Part shown: positions 25,653 to 36,158 of the stretch, piece by piece
Numbering within the stretch: the first letter of the stretch is position 1
How the letters are laid out: each line of letters begins with the position of its first letter
Source of the DNA: Bacteroidales bacterium
GTDB taxonomy: Bacteria; Bacteroidota; Bacteroidia; Bacteroidales; Lentimicrobiaceae
Direction: 5' to 3'
Assembly: GCA_022837485.1 (NCBI GenBank)
Contig: JALHHH010000033.1
Coordinates: 1-49,580, forward strand
DNA length: 49,580 bases
Made by a program: the position numbers and the translations under genes
The notes under the pieces: model-generated
Told to the model about the DNA's origin: nothing
Seen by the model: only the letters and a program-made list of their open reading frames with translations
The model's database searches: none

Positions 25653-26330
25653 ATGATACGGGCACGGGAAATTACCAAGTCATACGGCAACCTGAATGTT
25701 CTGAAGGGGGTATCCATCGGGATAGGAAAGGGAGAAATTGTATCTGTTACGGGAGCTTCCGGTGCCGGTAAATCCACCCTTCTACATATACTTAGTACTA
25801 TCGACAGGCCCGACAGCGGCGAGGTGGAGGTTGACGGGATTAACCCCGGCATGTTAAACGATAAAAAACTGGCAGAATTCCGTAACCGGAAAATAGGCTT
25901 TATTTTTCAGTTTCATCATTTGCTGCCAGAATTTACAGCCCTTGAAAATGTGTGTATTCCTGCATTCATAGCCGGAACAGGGCGGAGGGAGGCCGAGCGG
26001 AATGCTATGGAGATCCTTGAATTTTTAAATCTTACCGACAGGTCATCGCACAAGCCTTCTGAATTGTCGGGCGGTGAACAACAGCGCATTGCGGTTGCCC
26101 GTGCATTGATTAACAGGCCATCGGTGCTCATGGCCGATGAGCCCTCCGGAAATCTTGACTCGGAAAATGCCCGGCAATTGCACCGTTTGTTTTTCGACTT
26201 GCGTGAAAAATTCGGACAAACCATACTTATCGTTACACATAACGAAGAACTGGCCGGGATGTCGGACAGGAGGCTTGTCATGAAGGATGGCCTCATTCTT
26301 GCACAGGCTGATTCCATCATCAACCAATAA
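25653..26330 (+). CDS. lolD: ABC transporter ATP-binding protein, LolD-like
   Basis: 225 residues from the ATG giving MIRAREITKSYG, the normal first strand of LolD-type ATPases; the frame extends upstream but lies before the predicted promoter. Walker A GASGAGKST (34-42), Q-loop FIFQFHHLLPEF, signature LSGGEQQR, Walker B VLMADEPSG and the H-loop in IVTHNEEL. The FHHLLPEF segment is typical of LolD, which powers release of outer-membrane lipoproteins from the inner membrane together with LolC/E. No permease gene is adjacent, so another MacB-like partner is possible. Confidence 0.85.
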   Translation: MIRAREITKSYGNLNVLKGVSIGIGKGEIVSVTGASGAGKSTLLHILSTIDRPDSGEVEVDGINPGMLNDKKLAEFRNRKIGFIFQFHHLLPEFTALENVCIPAFIAGTGRREAERNAMEILEFLNLTDRSSHKPSELSGGEQQRIAVARALINRPSVLMADEPSGNLDSENARQLHRLFFDLREKFGQTILIVTHNEELAGMSDRRLVMKDGLILAQADSIINQ

Positions 26331-26386
26331 AACGGGGTTCCCTGCGTTTTAACAATACGTTCAAAAACTAATTGTACCGACCAACA

Positions 26387-29300
26387 ATGAATCGAATTAA
26401 ATACAGGGATAGTCTGTTATCCGGCTTTATTTTATTAATTGCTCTTAACATGATGCCGTTGCTGTCCGCTGCGCAGTCACTGGATCCGGGACGTTTAAAA
26501 CAGTTTGAGGAAGCTATTCTGAAAGGCGAGGATTTTCTTAAAGCAGACGATTATGCAAAGGCCAAAGCCGAGTATCAGAAGGCTCTGAGTATAGATCCAT
26601 CGGCCAAATATCCAAAGGACAAACTGGCTCAAATCCGGAAAGTTTACATCGACCCGGAAGACGAAGCCCGTTTTGCCTCTGCTATGGAGAGCGGAAACCG
26701 TCTGATGCAGTCGGGTAGTTATACTCTTGCCTCCGAGCAATTTGCCAATGCAGTAAAGTTGCCGAACTTAAGACACGAAAAGAGATTTATTCCGGGCATA
26801 TTAAACTGGGCGATCAGAAATTGGCCGCCGGTGACCTCGAAGGTGCCAGAGAAGCATACGTAGCCGCTTCGGAAACAGATTCCGGCGAAAATTATCCGAT
26901 GCAAAAAATCCGGGAAATAGACAGCAGGCTGGCAGCCAGTAAGGCTCAGGCTGAATCGTACGAGAAAGCCCTTTCCGATGCCGATGAAGCCTATATGAGT
27001 CGTGACTTCGCGACAGCCCGGGTAAAATATGAACAGGCGCTGAAAATAAAGCCGGGCGAAAACTACCCGAAAAGTATGCTGGAACGGGTTGCCGAAGGAA
27101 TGGCTCAGATGAAAGATGCCAGAGCCAGTTACGATGCTGCCATTGCAGGAGCCGACAGACTTTATGCATCCGGAGATTTTGAAGCTGCCGTTCCGGCCTA
27201 CACCCAGGCAATGAAAATCCTTCCCGGCGAAAAATACCCTGCTTCCCAGATTGAAAAAGCAAACAATATCCTTGAACAGCGCAGAAAGCTGGAGGATGAC
27301 TACAACCTTACCGTTGCGGAGGGCGATCGTCTGATGACAGAAAACAAACCCTCAGATGCGCGCACAGCATATGAAAATGCTCTGAAGCTCAAACCCGGAT
27401 CGGAATATCCCCAAAAACAGCTGACGTTAATTGCCCTGCAACTGCAGGCTGCCCGGGATGCGGAAAAGGAGAAACTGTATCAGCAGGCAATTGCATCGGC
27501 CGACAGCAGGTTTGAAGCCGGTTATCCGGAAGAAGCACTTACTCATTACAACACAGCCATTGAACTCAGACCGGGAGAACCCTATCCTTCCGGACAAATT
27601 GCAAAGATCCGTGATATGCTTAATGAACGTAAGGCGGCACAAGCGGCATATGAAAAAGCCATACAGGCCGGTGACGCCTTCGCTGCACAGGACAAAGCGG
27701 AAGAAGCGAAACTGGAATATTCCAGGGCTCTGACACTTAAACCCGGAGAAGAATACCCCGCAGCCCGCATTCGGGAAATTGAGGAAAAGCTGGCTGCCAT
27801 TCAGAAATCGAACCGTGAATACGAGCAACTTATTGCCGAAGCAGATTCGCATGTTTCCTCCGGAAGCCTGAATGCTGCACTGGAAGCCTTTCGTAAGGCA
27901 GCAGCACTCTTCCCCTCACGGACATATCCCGCAGAGCAAATCGCATTGATTGAAAGCAAACTGGCTGAGAACCGATCGAAGGAAGAACGCTATGCCTCAC
28001 TGATTGCCGATGCAGACAGGGAATTTGGAAATTCCGAATACGATGATGCTCTTGCTCATTACCAGCAGGCACAACAGATGAAACCGGACGAAAAATATCC
28101 GGCAGGGCAGGTTGAGGCAATTAAAAAACAGCTTAAGGAACTTGAAGCGCAAAGATTAAGGTATGAAGGTATAATCAAGGATGCCGATCAAAAGTACGAT
28201 GCCGGCAATTACGGGCAGGCACTTGATTTGTACCAGAATGCCCTTACCATCCGGGATGGCGAAAAACATCCGCGGGAGCGCATTAGTGCCATTAACCGAA
28301 TACTGGAGGAAAGAAAATCGCTGGATGAGAACTACGATCGACATATTCGGGAGGCAGACGTCTTCTTCCACGAAAAGAGCTATGCAAACGCACTGATTTC
28401 TTACGAAAATGCCATCAATCTGAAACCCGACGAGAAGTATCCGCTCGCGCAGCGTGAGCTGACGCAAAAGGCAATTGAATCGGAACGGGCGTTATCAAAT
28501 GAATACCAACAGATTATCGCAGATGCAGACGACAAGTTTGCTGCAGGCAACTATCCGTTAGCTGAAAGACGATACCGTGAAGCCCAATCTCTGAAAAAAG
28601 ATGACCCCTACCCTTCCGCTCAGCTGGACAGGATTGCACAAATCAATGCAGACCTGAAAGTACTTGAAGAAAATTACAGTCAGGCCATCCGTGAAGGCGA
28701 CAGAGATATGTCTGCAAAAGACTATGCATCAGCTAAAACATCGTATCAGAGAGCTTTGGGCCTGAAGCCCGGAGAAGCTTATCCGGCAGGCCGACTGAAT
28801 GAAATTTCCAGAATACTCGGAGAGCAGCAAGAATTGGAGCAGCAATACAATTCGGCCATTGCCCTGGGTGACGAGAAATTTGATTCAGGCAACTGGGATG
28901 AGGCAGAAACAGCATACCAAAACGCCTTACAGATCAAGCCCGGAGAAAAGTACCCTGTTGAAAAGATCGGTTTAATTGGAACAAAACGTTCAGAAAACGA
29001 ACAATTTCTCCGTTTGGTAAGTGAGGCCGGGCGGCATTATTCCGAAAACGACCTGAAGGGAGCCCTTGCGCTTTACCGGCAAGCTCTGCAGATCAGGCCG
29101 GGGGAATCGCATGCTGCAGCAAAGGTACAGTTAATAACCGGCAAGCTCGAGGAACAAAGAATGGAACAGGATCGTGAATACCTTGAAGCCGTTGGTTCCG
29201 CCGACCGTTTATTTGCAGAAGGCGATTACACCAGTGCATTGCGGTATTATGAGCTGGCTTCCGAATTAAAGCCCGAAGAGAAACATCCAAAAGATAAATT

Positions 29301-29850
29301 ACTGGCAGCAAGAACCATTTTAATGGAAAGAGCCCGCAATAAGCTGGATGCTTATAATAAAATTATACTTAATGCCGACCGTCTTTATCAGGACAAGATC
29401 TACGACCAGGCGATAGATGCGTATAATGCTGCCTCTCAGGCGAAAGAAGACGAGACCTATCCGGCGGAGATGGTCAAAAAGATCAGGAAATACCTGGAGG
29501 ATCATGCAATGATTGACCTTGTGCCTTCCACTATTTCAATAAACACGGATGAGGAAAAGAAATTCAATTTCACTCCGATTGAAATGCGCCTACGCAAAAA
29601 CAATTACATCTCAATAAAAGCGCGGAAAACAAGTGAAACGGATCCAAAGATATACATAAACTACGGCAAGGGCAGTGCCCGTAACGGAGGTATCGTGCTT
29701 AGAAGTATTACCTCCGATGAAAACGGAGACTACCTTGTACGGGTAAGTGTACAGGACAAATGGTATCGTGAAGACAATAACTGGATTTCAGTCTACTCTG
29801 AAGGAGGAAGTGTAGAGATTACCCGCATGCAGATTGCTCAAGGCGACTGA
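26387..29850 (+). CDS. Large exported TPR-repeat protein, interrupted by an apparent frameshift
   Basis: The gene starts at ATG 26387 with a signal peptide (about 1-30, LLSAAQ). It is in one frame to about 26757 and continues one frame over to 29850. Adding one A to the AAA run at 26755-26757 restores AVKVAELK and fuses both parts into about 1154 residues. The body is some 17 copies of a 55-60-residue TPR-like unit with the pattern AD-x2-[FY]-x3-Y-x2-A-x3-Y-x2-A-L-x-[IL]-K-P-G-E-x-YP-x3-[IL]. The last 110 residues form a beta-rich domain (about DLVPSTISINTDEEKKF to the end). TPR arrays mediate protein-protein contacts; this one probably acts in the periplasm. Its exact role is unknown. A sequencing error, a real mutation or recoding could explain the shift. 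Confidence 0.8.
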
Positions 29851-29957
29851 ACTTACGGAATCCTACTTTTTAAAATTTTTGTACGACCGGCTGTTTATGG
29901 TTTCGGATGACTTTTTTTTATGACATTTGCATCCACTTCAAGAAATGCTGCCATCCT

Positions 29958-31418
29958 ATGGAAAAGTACTTCGAATCCTTCCGACAGAATACCATTGGTC
30001 ATGACCTTGAGTACGATACACCTTATGGCCGTCAGAAACTAATTTATGCTGACTGGATTGCCAGCGGGAGGCTTTATCGTCCGATAGAGGAACGTTTGAC
30101 AAACGACATAGGTCCCTTTATAGGGAATACCCATACGGAGACAAGCGAAACGGGCACATCAATGACCAGGGCCTACCACGAAGCCCATAAACTCATAAAA
30201 AAGCATGTTAACGCCGGTCCGGATGATGTAATTATCACTTCCGGCTTCGGAATGACCGGCGTAGTGGTAAAATTTCAGCGTATGCTGGGATTAAAAATGT
30301 GCGGTCAGCTGTCCGATCATCATTGTCTGAAAGAAAGCGACAGACCGGTAGTCTTTGTTACCCATATGGAACACCACAGCAATCATACATCCTGGTTTGA
30401 AACCATGGTGGATGTAGTGGTATTGCCGCCCGACAAGGATCTTCTTGTTGACCCGGATGAACTGAGACGGCAGCTTGAAAAATACAGCGACCGGACGCTG
30501 AAGATTGGCGCATTTACGGCCTGCTCCAATGTAACGGGAGTGTCGACTCCGTATCATGAGCTTGCCCGCGTTATGCATGAGCACGGAGGATTGTGTTTCA
30601 TCGACTTTGCTGCATCGGCACCATACGCCGACATGAACATGCACCCCGAAGACCCCATGGAAAAGCTGGATGCCATAATGTTTTCGCCGCACAAATTCCT
30701 TGGCGGACCCGGCTCGTCGGGAGTGCTGATCTTCGACCGCTCTATGTACAAAAGCCGCACACCCGATCAGCCCGGCGGAGGAACGGTTGACTGGACAAAT
30801 CCCTGGGGTGAGTACAAGTATGTGGACGACATAGAATCGCGTGAAGACGGTGGAACTCCGGGATTTATGCAAGCCATTCGGACAGCCTTATGCCTGGAGC
30901 TTAAAGACAGAATGGGGACTGCCAATATAGCGCTTCGCGAGGAGCAATTACTGGAACAGGCGTTTACAGGGCTCGACACCATCCCCCGTTTGCATATACT
31001 GGCCGATAAACAGCGTAAGCGACTCGGGGTAATTTCCTTCTATTTTGACGACATACATTACAACCTCGTAGTAAAACTGCTCAGCGACCGCTATGGAATC
31101 CAGGTGAGAGGAGGATGCGCCTGTGCCGGCACCTATGGCCATTACCTGCTCGACGTCAGCCATGAACATTCAAAACGTATCACGGAGTTAATCAATCATG
31201 GTGACTTATCGCAAAAACCAGGATGGGTCCGCCTTTCGCTTCATCCTACAATGACCAGCGATGAACTCGGCACCATACTGACAGCGCTTGCCGAAATTGG
31301 CGCCAACCATATGGAATGGGCAAAAGATTACATGTATAATAAACACACCAATGAGTTTAAGCATGTAAAGGACAACTGCCAGGTAGCCAACAGGGTAAGT
31401 GAATGGTTCAGACTCTGA
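29958..31418 (+). CDS. Class V aminotransferase / cysteine-desulfurase-like PLP enzyme
   Basis: 486 residues from the ATG giving MEKYFESFRQNT; a start 51 bases upstream would add a cysteine-rich leader that looks non-coding. Fold type I, class V: the PLP Schiff-base Lys lies in FSPHKFLGGPGSSGVL, preceded by the FIDFAASAPYADM Asp, and MEHHSNHTSWFE binds the cofactor ring. The C-terminal RGGCACAGTYGHYLLD carries cysteines in the position of the active-site loop of SufS-like desulfurases. It could be a desulfurase, a selenocysteine-lyase-like enzyme or another class V lyase; no Fe-S assembly genes are near, so the substrate is open. Confidence 0.82.
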   Translation: MEKYFESFRQNTIGHDLEYDTPYGRQKLIYADWIASGRLYRPIEERLTNDIGPFIGNTHTETSETGTSMTRAYHEAHKLIKKHVNAGPDDVIITSGFGMTGVVVKFQRMLGLKMCGQLSDHHCLKESDRPVVFVTHMEHHSNHTSWFETMVDVVVLPPDKDLLVDPDELRRQLEKYSDRTLKIGAFTACSNVTGVSTPYHELARVMHEHGGLCFIDFAASAPYADMNMHPEDPMEKLDAIMFSPHKFLGGPGSSGVLIFDRSMYKSRTPDQPGGGTVDWTNPWGEYKYVDDIESREDGGTPGFMQAIRTALCLELKDRMGTANIALREEQLLEQAFTGLDTIPRLHILADKQRKRLGVISFYFDDIHYNLVVKLLSDRYGIQVRGGCACAGTYGHYLLDVSHEHSKRITELINHGDLSQKPGWVRLSLHPTMTSDELGTILTALAEIGANHMEWAKDYMYNKHTNEFKHVKDNCQVANRVSEWFRL

Positions 31419-31486
31419 GTACTTCTGTTAACGTTAATAGAGAGTCTTATTCAGGAAAGATTGAAACATTGGGTTAATCAAATCTC

Positions 31487-32833
31487 TTATTTCCGAAGGG
31501 TTATCAAAGTAATTTCAGGAAGTATTCCGACCCTTCCGGGATAAGCTATATGTCCCAGGCCACGGTTAACATACAGGTAATTTTTACGACCATCCGGATT
31601 TGCCTTTTCGGTCAATCCAGCCCAGTTTTTATAAATATATCGTGCAGGGCTCCATTTAAACCCAAAAGCTTCTATACCCATTTGCATGCCGTGAGTGTGG
31701 CCGGAAAGGGTAAGATCAAACTCCGGAAAACGATCGGAAACCTCTGCTTCCCAATGAGTAGGGTCGTGGGAAAGCAAAATATTGACATCTTTCAGTCCGA
31801 CACCCTTCATTGTCTGGTACAGATCTCCGTATTTGCGAAATCGGGCGGTCGCACTCCAATTTTCGACTCCGGCCAGTAAAATAGATCCGCCATTTCTCTC
31901 AATCACCGACGTTTCATTTCTGAGCAACTTCCAGCCCAGAGAATTATAAAACTCAACGAGCTGTTGAAGATTCTTTTCCTTTTCATCTTCCGTATTCCAG
32001 GAAACATAATCGCCGTAATCATGATTTCCAAGGATAGCATAAATGCCGAGAGGTGCCTTCAGCCGGGCCAGAGTAGTTTCAAATCCTCTGACTTCTGCAG
32101 TGCTGTAGTTTACCATATCGCCGGTAAAAACAACGATATCGGGTTTGAGGGCATTCACCTGTTCAACGGCTTTGCGCAACGGACTAGCAGACAACCAGCT
32201 TCCCAGATGAATGTCGGATAGCTGAACAATCCTTAATCCTTCCAGTGAATCCGGCAGGTTTTGAATGCGAATACTGATGCGGTGAGTTTTAAATTTATAA
32301 ACCCATATTGTACTTCCGACGAGAAGGCCGGCAAAGGCAATACTGCCAAAGAAAATTCCCATTTTTTTTAAAATAATGAATGTGCGTTTCCCGGAAGAGG
32401 GCAATTTCCTTCCGAAAAGGTTTGAAAACAAATCGGTTAACCGAATTAAAAATGCTGGCAGCAGCGGAAGGAGCATGATGGACTTTGCAATGAATGCCAT
32501 CAGCGCAAATCCCGGTAAAACTATCCGGAAGAAACTTCCCATCTCCTGCATCGGAACCAAAGCCGTGGAAGCCAGAAAAAGCGTTAAAACAACGATTGGC
32601 ATCCACCACAGAAAGGCAAAGACCACTCTTACGAAAGACCGCAGATTTTGCCATGAGGGATGCAGACTACTGTAGAGAAGGTAGTCGATGGCAAACAAAA
32701 GCAGTAAAAATGGCACACGTCCTGCATACTTGGGCAGAGAATGCCGAAGCAGAAAGTAAAGACCCAGCGTAATAAAAATAATCAGAACGGCTGTTACCAG
32801 TTGTTTTAGCCTTCGTACCCGGCCTTTTTCCAT
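31487..32833 (-). CDS. Membrane-anchored metallophosphoesterase
   Basis: 448 residues. The N-terminal 180 residues hold about five hydrophobic segments (for example 14-30, 42-55, 68-90, 100-125 and 153-172). The calcineurin-like phosphoesterase domain follows with all metal motifs: SDIHLGS (about 206), FTGDMVNY, GNHDYGDY, LLSHDP and SGHTHGMQMG. It hydrolyses a phosphomono- or diester at two metal ions on the outer face of the membrane; related proteins act on lipid or nucleotide substrates, but none is shown. Monocistronic, downstream of the aconitase-family gene, with a terminator hairpin between them. Confidence 0.88.
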   Translation of the reverse strand: MEKGRVRRLKQLVTAVLIIFITLGLYFLLRHSLPKYAGRVPFLLLLFAIDYLLYSSLHPSWQNLRSFVRVVFAFLWWMPIVVLTLFLASTALVPMQEMGSFFRIVLPGFALMAFIAKSIMLLPLLPAFLIRLTDLFSNLFGRKLPSSGKRTFIILKKMGIFFGSIAFAGLLVGSTIWVYKFKTHRISIRIQNLPDSLEGLRIVQLSDIHLGSWLSASPLRKAVEQVNALKPDIVVFTGDMVNYSTAEVRGFETTLARLKAPLGIYAILGNHDYGDYVSWNTEDEKEKNLQQLVEFYNSLGWKLLRNETSVIERNGGSILLAGVENWSATARFRKYGDLYQTMKGVGLKDVNILLSHDPTHWEAEVSDRFPEFDLTLSGHTHGMQMGIEAFGFKWSPARYIYKNWAGLTEKANPDGRKNYLYVNRGLGHIAYPGRVGILPEITLITLRK

Positions 32834-32854
32834 CGTTTTTTTTAGTACCTGCGG

Positions 32855-32890
32855 ATATTAAAACCGGCCGCAGAAATTTCCACGGCCGGT
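32855..32890 (-). terminator. Terminator of the LeuC-LeuD-type gene
   Basis: On the - strand ACCGGCCG and CGGCCGGT form a perfect 8-bp stem with a 12-base loop, followed by TTTTAAT. It lies 22 bases after the hydro-lyase stop codon. Confidence 0.7.
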
Positions 32891-32912
32891 GCAAAATTAC
32901 TCAAAAAAACTT

Positions 32913-34691
32913 TTATGCCATTGATTTAACATAATTTACGAGTCCCTTGGATTCAAAAATGCCCATTAGTTTTGACGGCAGAGGTGAAAATCCAAATACT
33001 TTTCCGGCAACAATTACCTTGCCTCCGGCAAAATCAATTTCAACGGAATCGCTATGTTTATAGGCATCAACGGCTTCGGGCAGAAGGATGATTGGAAGTC
33101 CCTGGTTAACCGATGACCGGTAAAAAATCCGGTTTACCGACTTGCAGATCACCGCTTTTATTCCTGCATATGAAAGTCCGACGGAGGGGTGCTCACGTGA
33201 GCTTCCGCAACCGAAATTGGCTCCGGCAACAATAATATCGCCCGCTTTCACCCGTTCGGAGAAGCTGTCGTCAAAACCTTTAAACAGGAATGGCATTATC
33301 TTTTCTGCTTCAGAACTATTGATCTCGTATGTAAATTTACCGGCAAACATCTGGTCGGTGTTGAGGTTATCCACATCGGCGTAATTCCAGACTCCGGCGG
33401 TATAGCGATCGTCACCCGATTCGATATCAACGGTTTTGCTTTGTTCGACGGTATATGGGAATTTGTCGGAATACCCGTTTCCTCGGGGATCGGCGATTTC
33501 ACCTTTAAGTGCCGACCAGGCTACCACCGCGGGAGATGCCAGGTAGATGGACGACTCTTTATTTCCCATTCTGCCTTTAAAATTGCGGTTTGCCGTTGAA
33601 ATTACGTTGTACCCGTCGGCCGGAATTCCCTGTCCGGTTCCAAGGCACGGGCCGCAGCTGGGAGCAAGCACATTTGCACCGGATTCAATAAAAATACGGA
33701 TCAGACCTTCCTCCATTGCCTGCATATAAATCTCCTGCGACGCTGGAATAATGAGCAACTGGAAATTCACAGGCACCGATTGTCCTTTGAGAATCCGGGC
33801 GGCTTCACGCAGATCTTCAATACGTCCGTTGGTACAGGTGCCGATAAGCGCCTGATTGAGTTTAACTCCTTTAACTTCCGAGAGAGCTTTAACGTTATCC
33901 ACATGGTGAGGGGCTGCAACTACGGGAAAAAGCTCATCCAGACGTATGTCGATTTCGCGCACATACGATGCATCCTCATCTGCCCATGTGCCGGCAACAC
34001 TGCTACCAAGCCATGTAAAAAGCACATCATCGGCCGGGAAAACCGCATTTTTGGCACCCATTTCTGAAGCCAGGTTGGCGATGGTCATGCGGTCGGCAAT
34101 CGACAGTGATTTAACTCCATCGCCATGGTATTCGATGGAAAGATAATCGGCACCGCTGGAACCGATCATACCGATGATCCACAACGAAAGATCTTTGGCA
34201 AACACCCCTTCGGGAAGCCTCCCCCGAAGGGTAATTTTCAGACTTCCGGGGACTCTGAACCATGTTTCGCCCTGTTTCCACAGTCCGGCGGATTCGGTAC
34301 GGTCGATTCCCGCAGCAAACGCATTGAACGCACCTGCAGTGCAGGTATGACTGTCGCTCCCGACAACGATCATTCCAGGCCGGGCGTACTGTGAAACTAT
34401 CTGATGACAAATGCCTTTGCCAACATCATGAAATTTTGTTATGCCCTGACTGGTAACAAAATCGCGGATTTTCTGGTAGTCATTGGCCAGTTTTGCATTG
34501 GTAGGAGGTGCGTTGTGATCGAGAACGACCAGCAACTGATCGGGATCGAACACTTTTTCGCCACCCATTTTTGCGAAGGTACCGGCAATACTGGATGTAT
34601 TGTCGTGAGTAAGGATAATGTCCGGTTTTCGAAAAACGATCGCCCCGGCTTCGGCTCCGAGGATCTTTTCAGCAAAAGTCTTGCCTCTCAT
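32913..34691 (-). CDS. Aconitase-superfamily hydro-lyase, LeuC-LeuD fusion type
   Basis: 592 residues uniting a LeuC-like catalytic part (1-430) and a LeuD-like swivel domain (about 450-592) in one chain. [4Fe-4S] ligands: Cys286 (IGTCTNGRIEDL), Cys346 and Cys349 (SCGPCLGTG). Catalytic and substrate residues: VGSDSHTCTAG (110-120) and GCGSSREHP (494-502). The substrate-specific loop reads IFYRSSVNQGLP, like the archaeal/Thermus homoaconitase and isopropylmalate isomerase group rather than true aconitase. The reaction is dehydration-hydration of a 2- or 3-hydroxy acid; candidates are 3-isopropylmalate, homocitrate, citrate or dimethylmalate. No leucine or lysine genes are near. A true aconitase lies at 46012. 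Confidence 0.85.
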   Translation of the reverse strand: MRGKTFAEKILGAEAGAIVFRKPDIILTHDNTSSIAGTFAKMGGEKVFDPDQLLVVLDHNAPPTNAKLANDYQKIRDFVTSQGITKFHDVGKGICHQIVSQYARPGMIVVGSDSHTCTAGAFNAFAAGIDRTESAGLWKQGETWFRVPGSLKITLRGRLPEGVFAKDLSLWIIGMIGSSGADYLSIEYHGDGVKSLSIADRMTIANLASEMGAKNAVFPADDVLFTWLGSSVAGTWADEDASYVREIDIRLDELFPVVAAPHHVDNVKALSEVKGVKLNQALIGTCTNGRIEDLREAARILKGQSVPVNFQLLIIPASQEIYMQAMEEGLIRIFIESGANVLAPSCGPCLGTGQGIPADGYNVISTANRNFKGRMGNKESSIYLASPAVVAWSALKGEIADPRGNGYSDKFPYTVEQSKTVDIESGDDRYTAGVWNYADVDNLNTDQMFAGKFTYEINSSEAEKIMPFLFKGFDDSFSERVKAGDIIVAGANFGCGSSREHPSVGLSYAGIKAVICKSVNRIFYRSSVNQGLPIILLPEAVDAYKHSDSVEIDFAGGKVIVAGKVFGFSPLPSKLMGIFESKGLVNYVKSMA

Positions 34692-34861
34692 AGTCTTGCT
34701 ATTGAATTGAATAAAAAAAGATATACCGGTAAGTCCGGAATGATAGAACGAAGTTAAGGCTTTTCAAACTGTTGCCTGATTTTGCAACCGAATATTTTTC
34801 AACATCCGATCAACCATTTACCAAACTGGTTATCATCGTATTAATTCCAAACATTCATCAG

Positions 34862-35902
34862 TTATTGCATCTGAAGATCCAGTTGTTTTTGCTGATTAAT
34901 GCGGTTTGACAGGATATTGATATAATATCTGGACTTTTTGAGGTGGTGTTGTTGCCATGCTCTGTTGGCCCATTCGTAGGCCAGATCGAGTTTGCCTTCC
35001 ATTTCGCTGGCAAGGGCCATATTATAACAGGCACGACCGGCTGTTTCCGTGTCGGGACTGGCACTCAGTTTATTCCAGATGGGTACGGCTTCCTGCCATC
35101 TGCCTTTTTTTACCAGTTTATGCGCCGCTTTAAAATCGTCATTCCCTGATTTAAAGTAGACTCTGTTCTCTGTAAACCAGGACGGGGAAATCCGGTAAGC
35201 ATACTGATTACCTGAATAATAACCGGATTCGTTAATAGCTTTTCTTTTCACGGGCAATTTATTCAATGCCTGCTGGGGTGAATCACCGGTACCATTCCAG
35301 CGCATTTCATCCGAAAAACCGTTGCGGTCAACAATCTGTCTGTCACCGGGGGAGTATACCGTCCAGCCGGAACGCACCCGAATTCTCAGGTCGGCATAAT
35401 ATTCTTTTACTACCACTTTTTGTTTATCGATGACGCGTTCCACATCGGCGGAGCGTTTATCCAGTGAAATATCTGAATCGAAGGTCTCGAGGGCAATAAT
35501 TGCATCCACTCTGAACCTGCTGCATAACTCATCAACGGTATTCCAATCAAGAAATTCAGGCCATTGAGCTGTCCCTGTTCCGCGGTAATCCACGCCTTCG
35601 ATCACAACGGCCGTGAAGCGCGGTCCGTTATTTAGTCCGGATGCAAGTCCGCGAACGCATTGCATAGAACCTTCTCGGTCAGCACCAATGGATTCACCGG
35701 TGACAAAGCCCTCAAGAAAATTCTTAAATCCCTGGCCTTCTGCCGGTAAAGAGCGATTAATGATTCCAACCTGTTTAACCGGGGAAGGCATGGTTATGGC
35801 AGCTGGCTTAAGAATTTGCATTTGCTGCGAAGCTGTTTTGCAGGAAGTAGCAAGCGCCATTACAGCCAATACCGATAATGAAAGAAGCAGAAAACGTTTC
35901 AT
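34862..35902 (-). CDS. DUF6340 family lipoprotein
   Basis: 346 residues with a lipoprotein signal (lipobox ATSC at about 18-21). The C-terminal part (about 255-335) carries two TPR-like helical hairpins (AVPIWNKL ... AGRACYNMALASEMEGKLDLAYEWANRAW). The central part matches the Bacteroidota family DUF6340, in which a DUF-type beta domain precedes TPRs. The function is unknown. It is likely attached to the inner leaflet of the outer membrane. Monocistronic. Confidence 0.78.
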   Translation of the reverse strand: MKRFLLLSLSVLAVMALATSCKTASQQMQILKPAAITMPSPVKQVGIINRSLPAEGQGFKNFLEGFVTGESIGADREGSMQCVRGLASGLNNGPRFTAVVIEGVDYRGTGTAQWPEFLDWNTVDELCSRFRVDAIIALETFDSDISLDKRSADVERVIDKQKVVVKEYYADLRIRVRSGWTVYSPGDRQIVDRNGFSDEMRWNGTGDSPQQALNKLPVKRKAINESGYYSGNQYAYRISPSWFTENRVYFKSGNDDFKAAHKLVKKGRWQEAVPIWNKLSASPDTETAGRACYNMALASEMEGKLDLAYEWANRAWQQHHLKKSRYYINILSNRINQQKQLDLQMQ

Positions 35903-35995
35903 AGGTTGTGGGGTTTCAATAAAATTAATGGTTTAACTGATATGTTTTGGCAAACAAGAAAAACTCTGCATGAAAATCCTGTGCCAAATATTTTT

Positions 35996-36026
35996 TTTGT
36001 GATTTAGAAATCCTTTTGTACTTTTG
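35996..36026 (+). promoter_or_regulatory. Bacteroidota-type promoter of the tRNA operon
   Basis: TTTG at 35996-35999, 19 bases, TACTTTTG at 36019-36026: an exact match to the phylum consensus. It ends 10 bases before tRNA-Ser. Confidence 0.85.
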
Positions 36027-36036
36027 CACTCCGTTT

Positions 36037-36123
36037 GGTGAGGTGGGTGAGTGGCTTAAACCAACAGTTTGCTAAACTGTCGTACTGGAAACGGTACCGG
36101 GGGTTCGAATCCCCCCTTCACCG
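36037..36123 (+). tRNA. tRNA-Ser(GCU)
   Basis: 87 bases forming a class II cloverleaf with a long variable arm. The acceptor stem pairs GGTGAGG with CTTCACC, the anticodon loop TTTGCTAA gives GCT (serine AGC/AGU codons), and the T-loop is GGTTCGAATCC. CCA is not encoded. Confidence 0.96.
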
Positions 36124-36126
36124 CAG

Positions 36127-36154
36127 AGAGGATGGAAATCCTCTTTTATTTTTT
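36127..36154 (+). terminator. Hairpin with U-tract between the two tRNAs
   Basis: AGAGGAT and ATCCTCT form a 7-bp stem with loop GGAA, followed by TTTATTTTTT. It has the form of an intrinsic terminator 3 bases after tRNA-Ser, but tRNA-Pro begins 5 bases after the U-tract with no room for its own promoter. It may be a partial terminator or a processing site. Confidence 0.6.
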
Positions 36155-36158
36155 GATT

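Noticed and set aside
26821..29850. Tandem repeats as a CRISPR or satellite array
   Set aside because: The repeats are at protein level (TPR units of 55-60 residues) with divergent DNA, inside an open frame.
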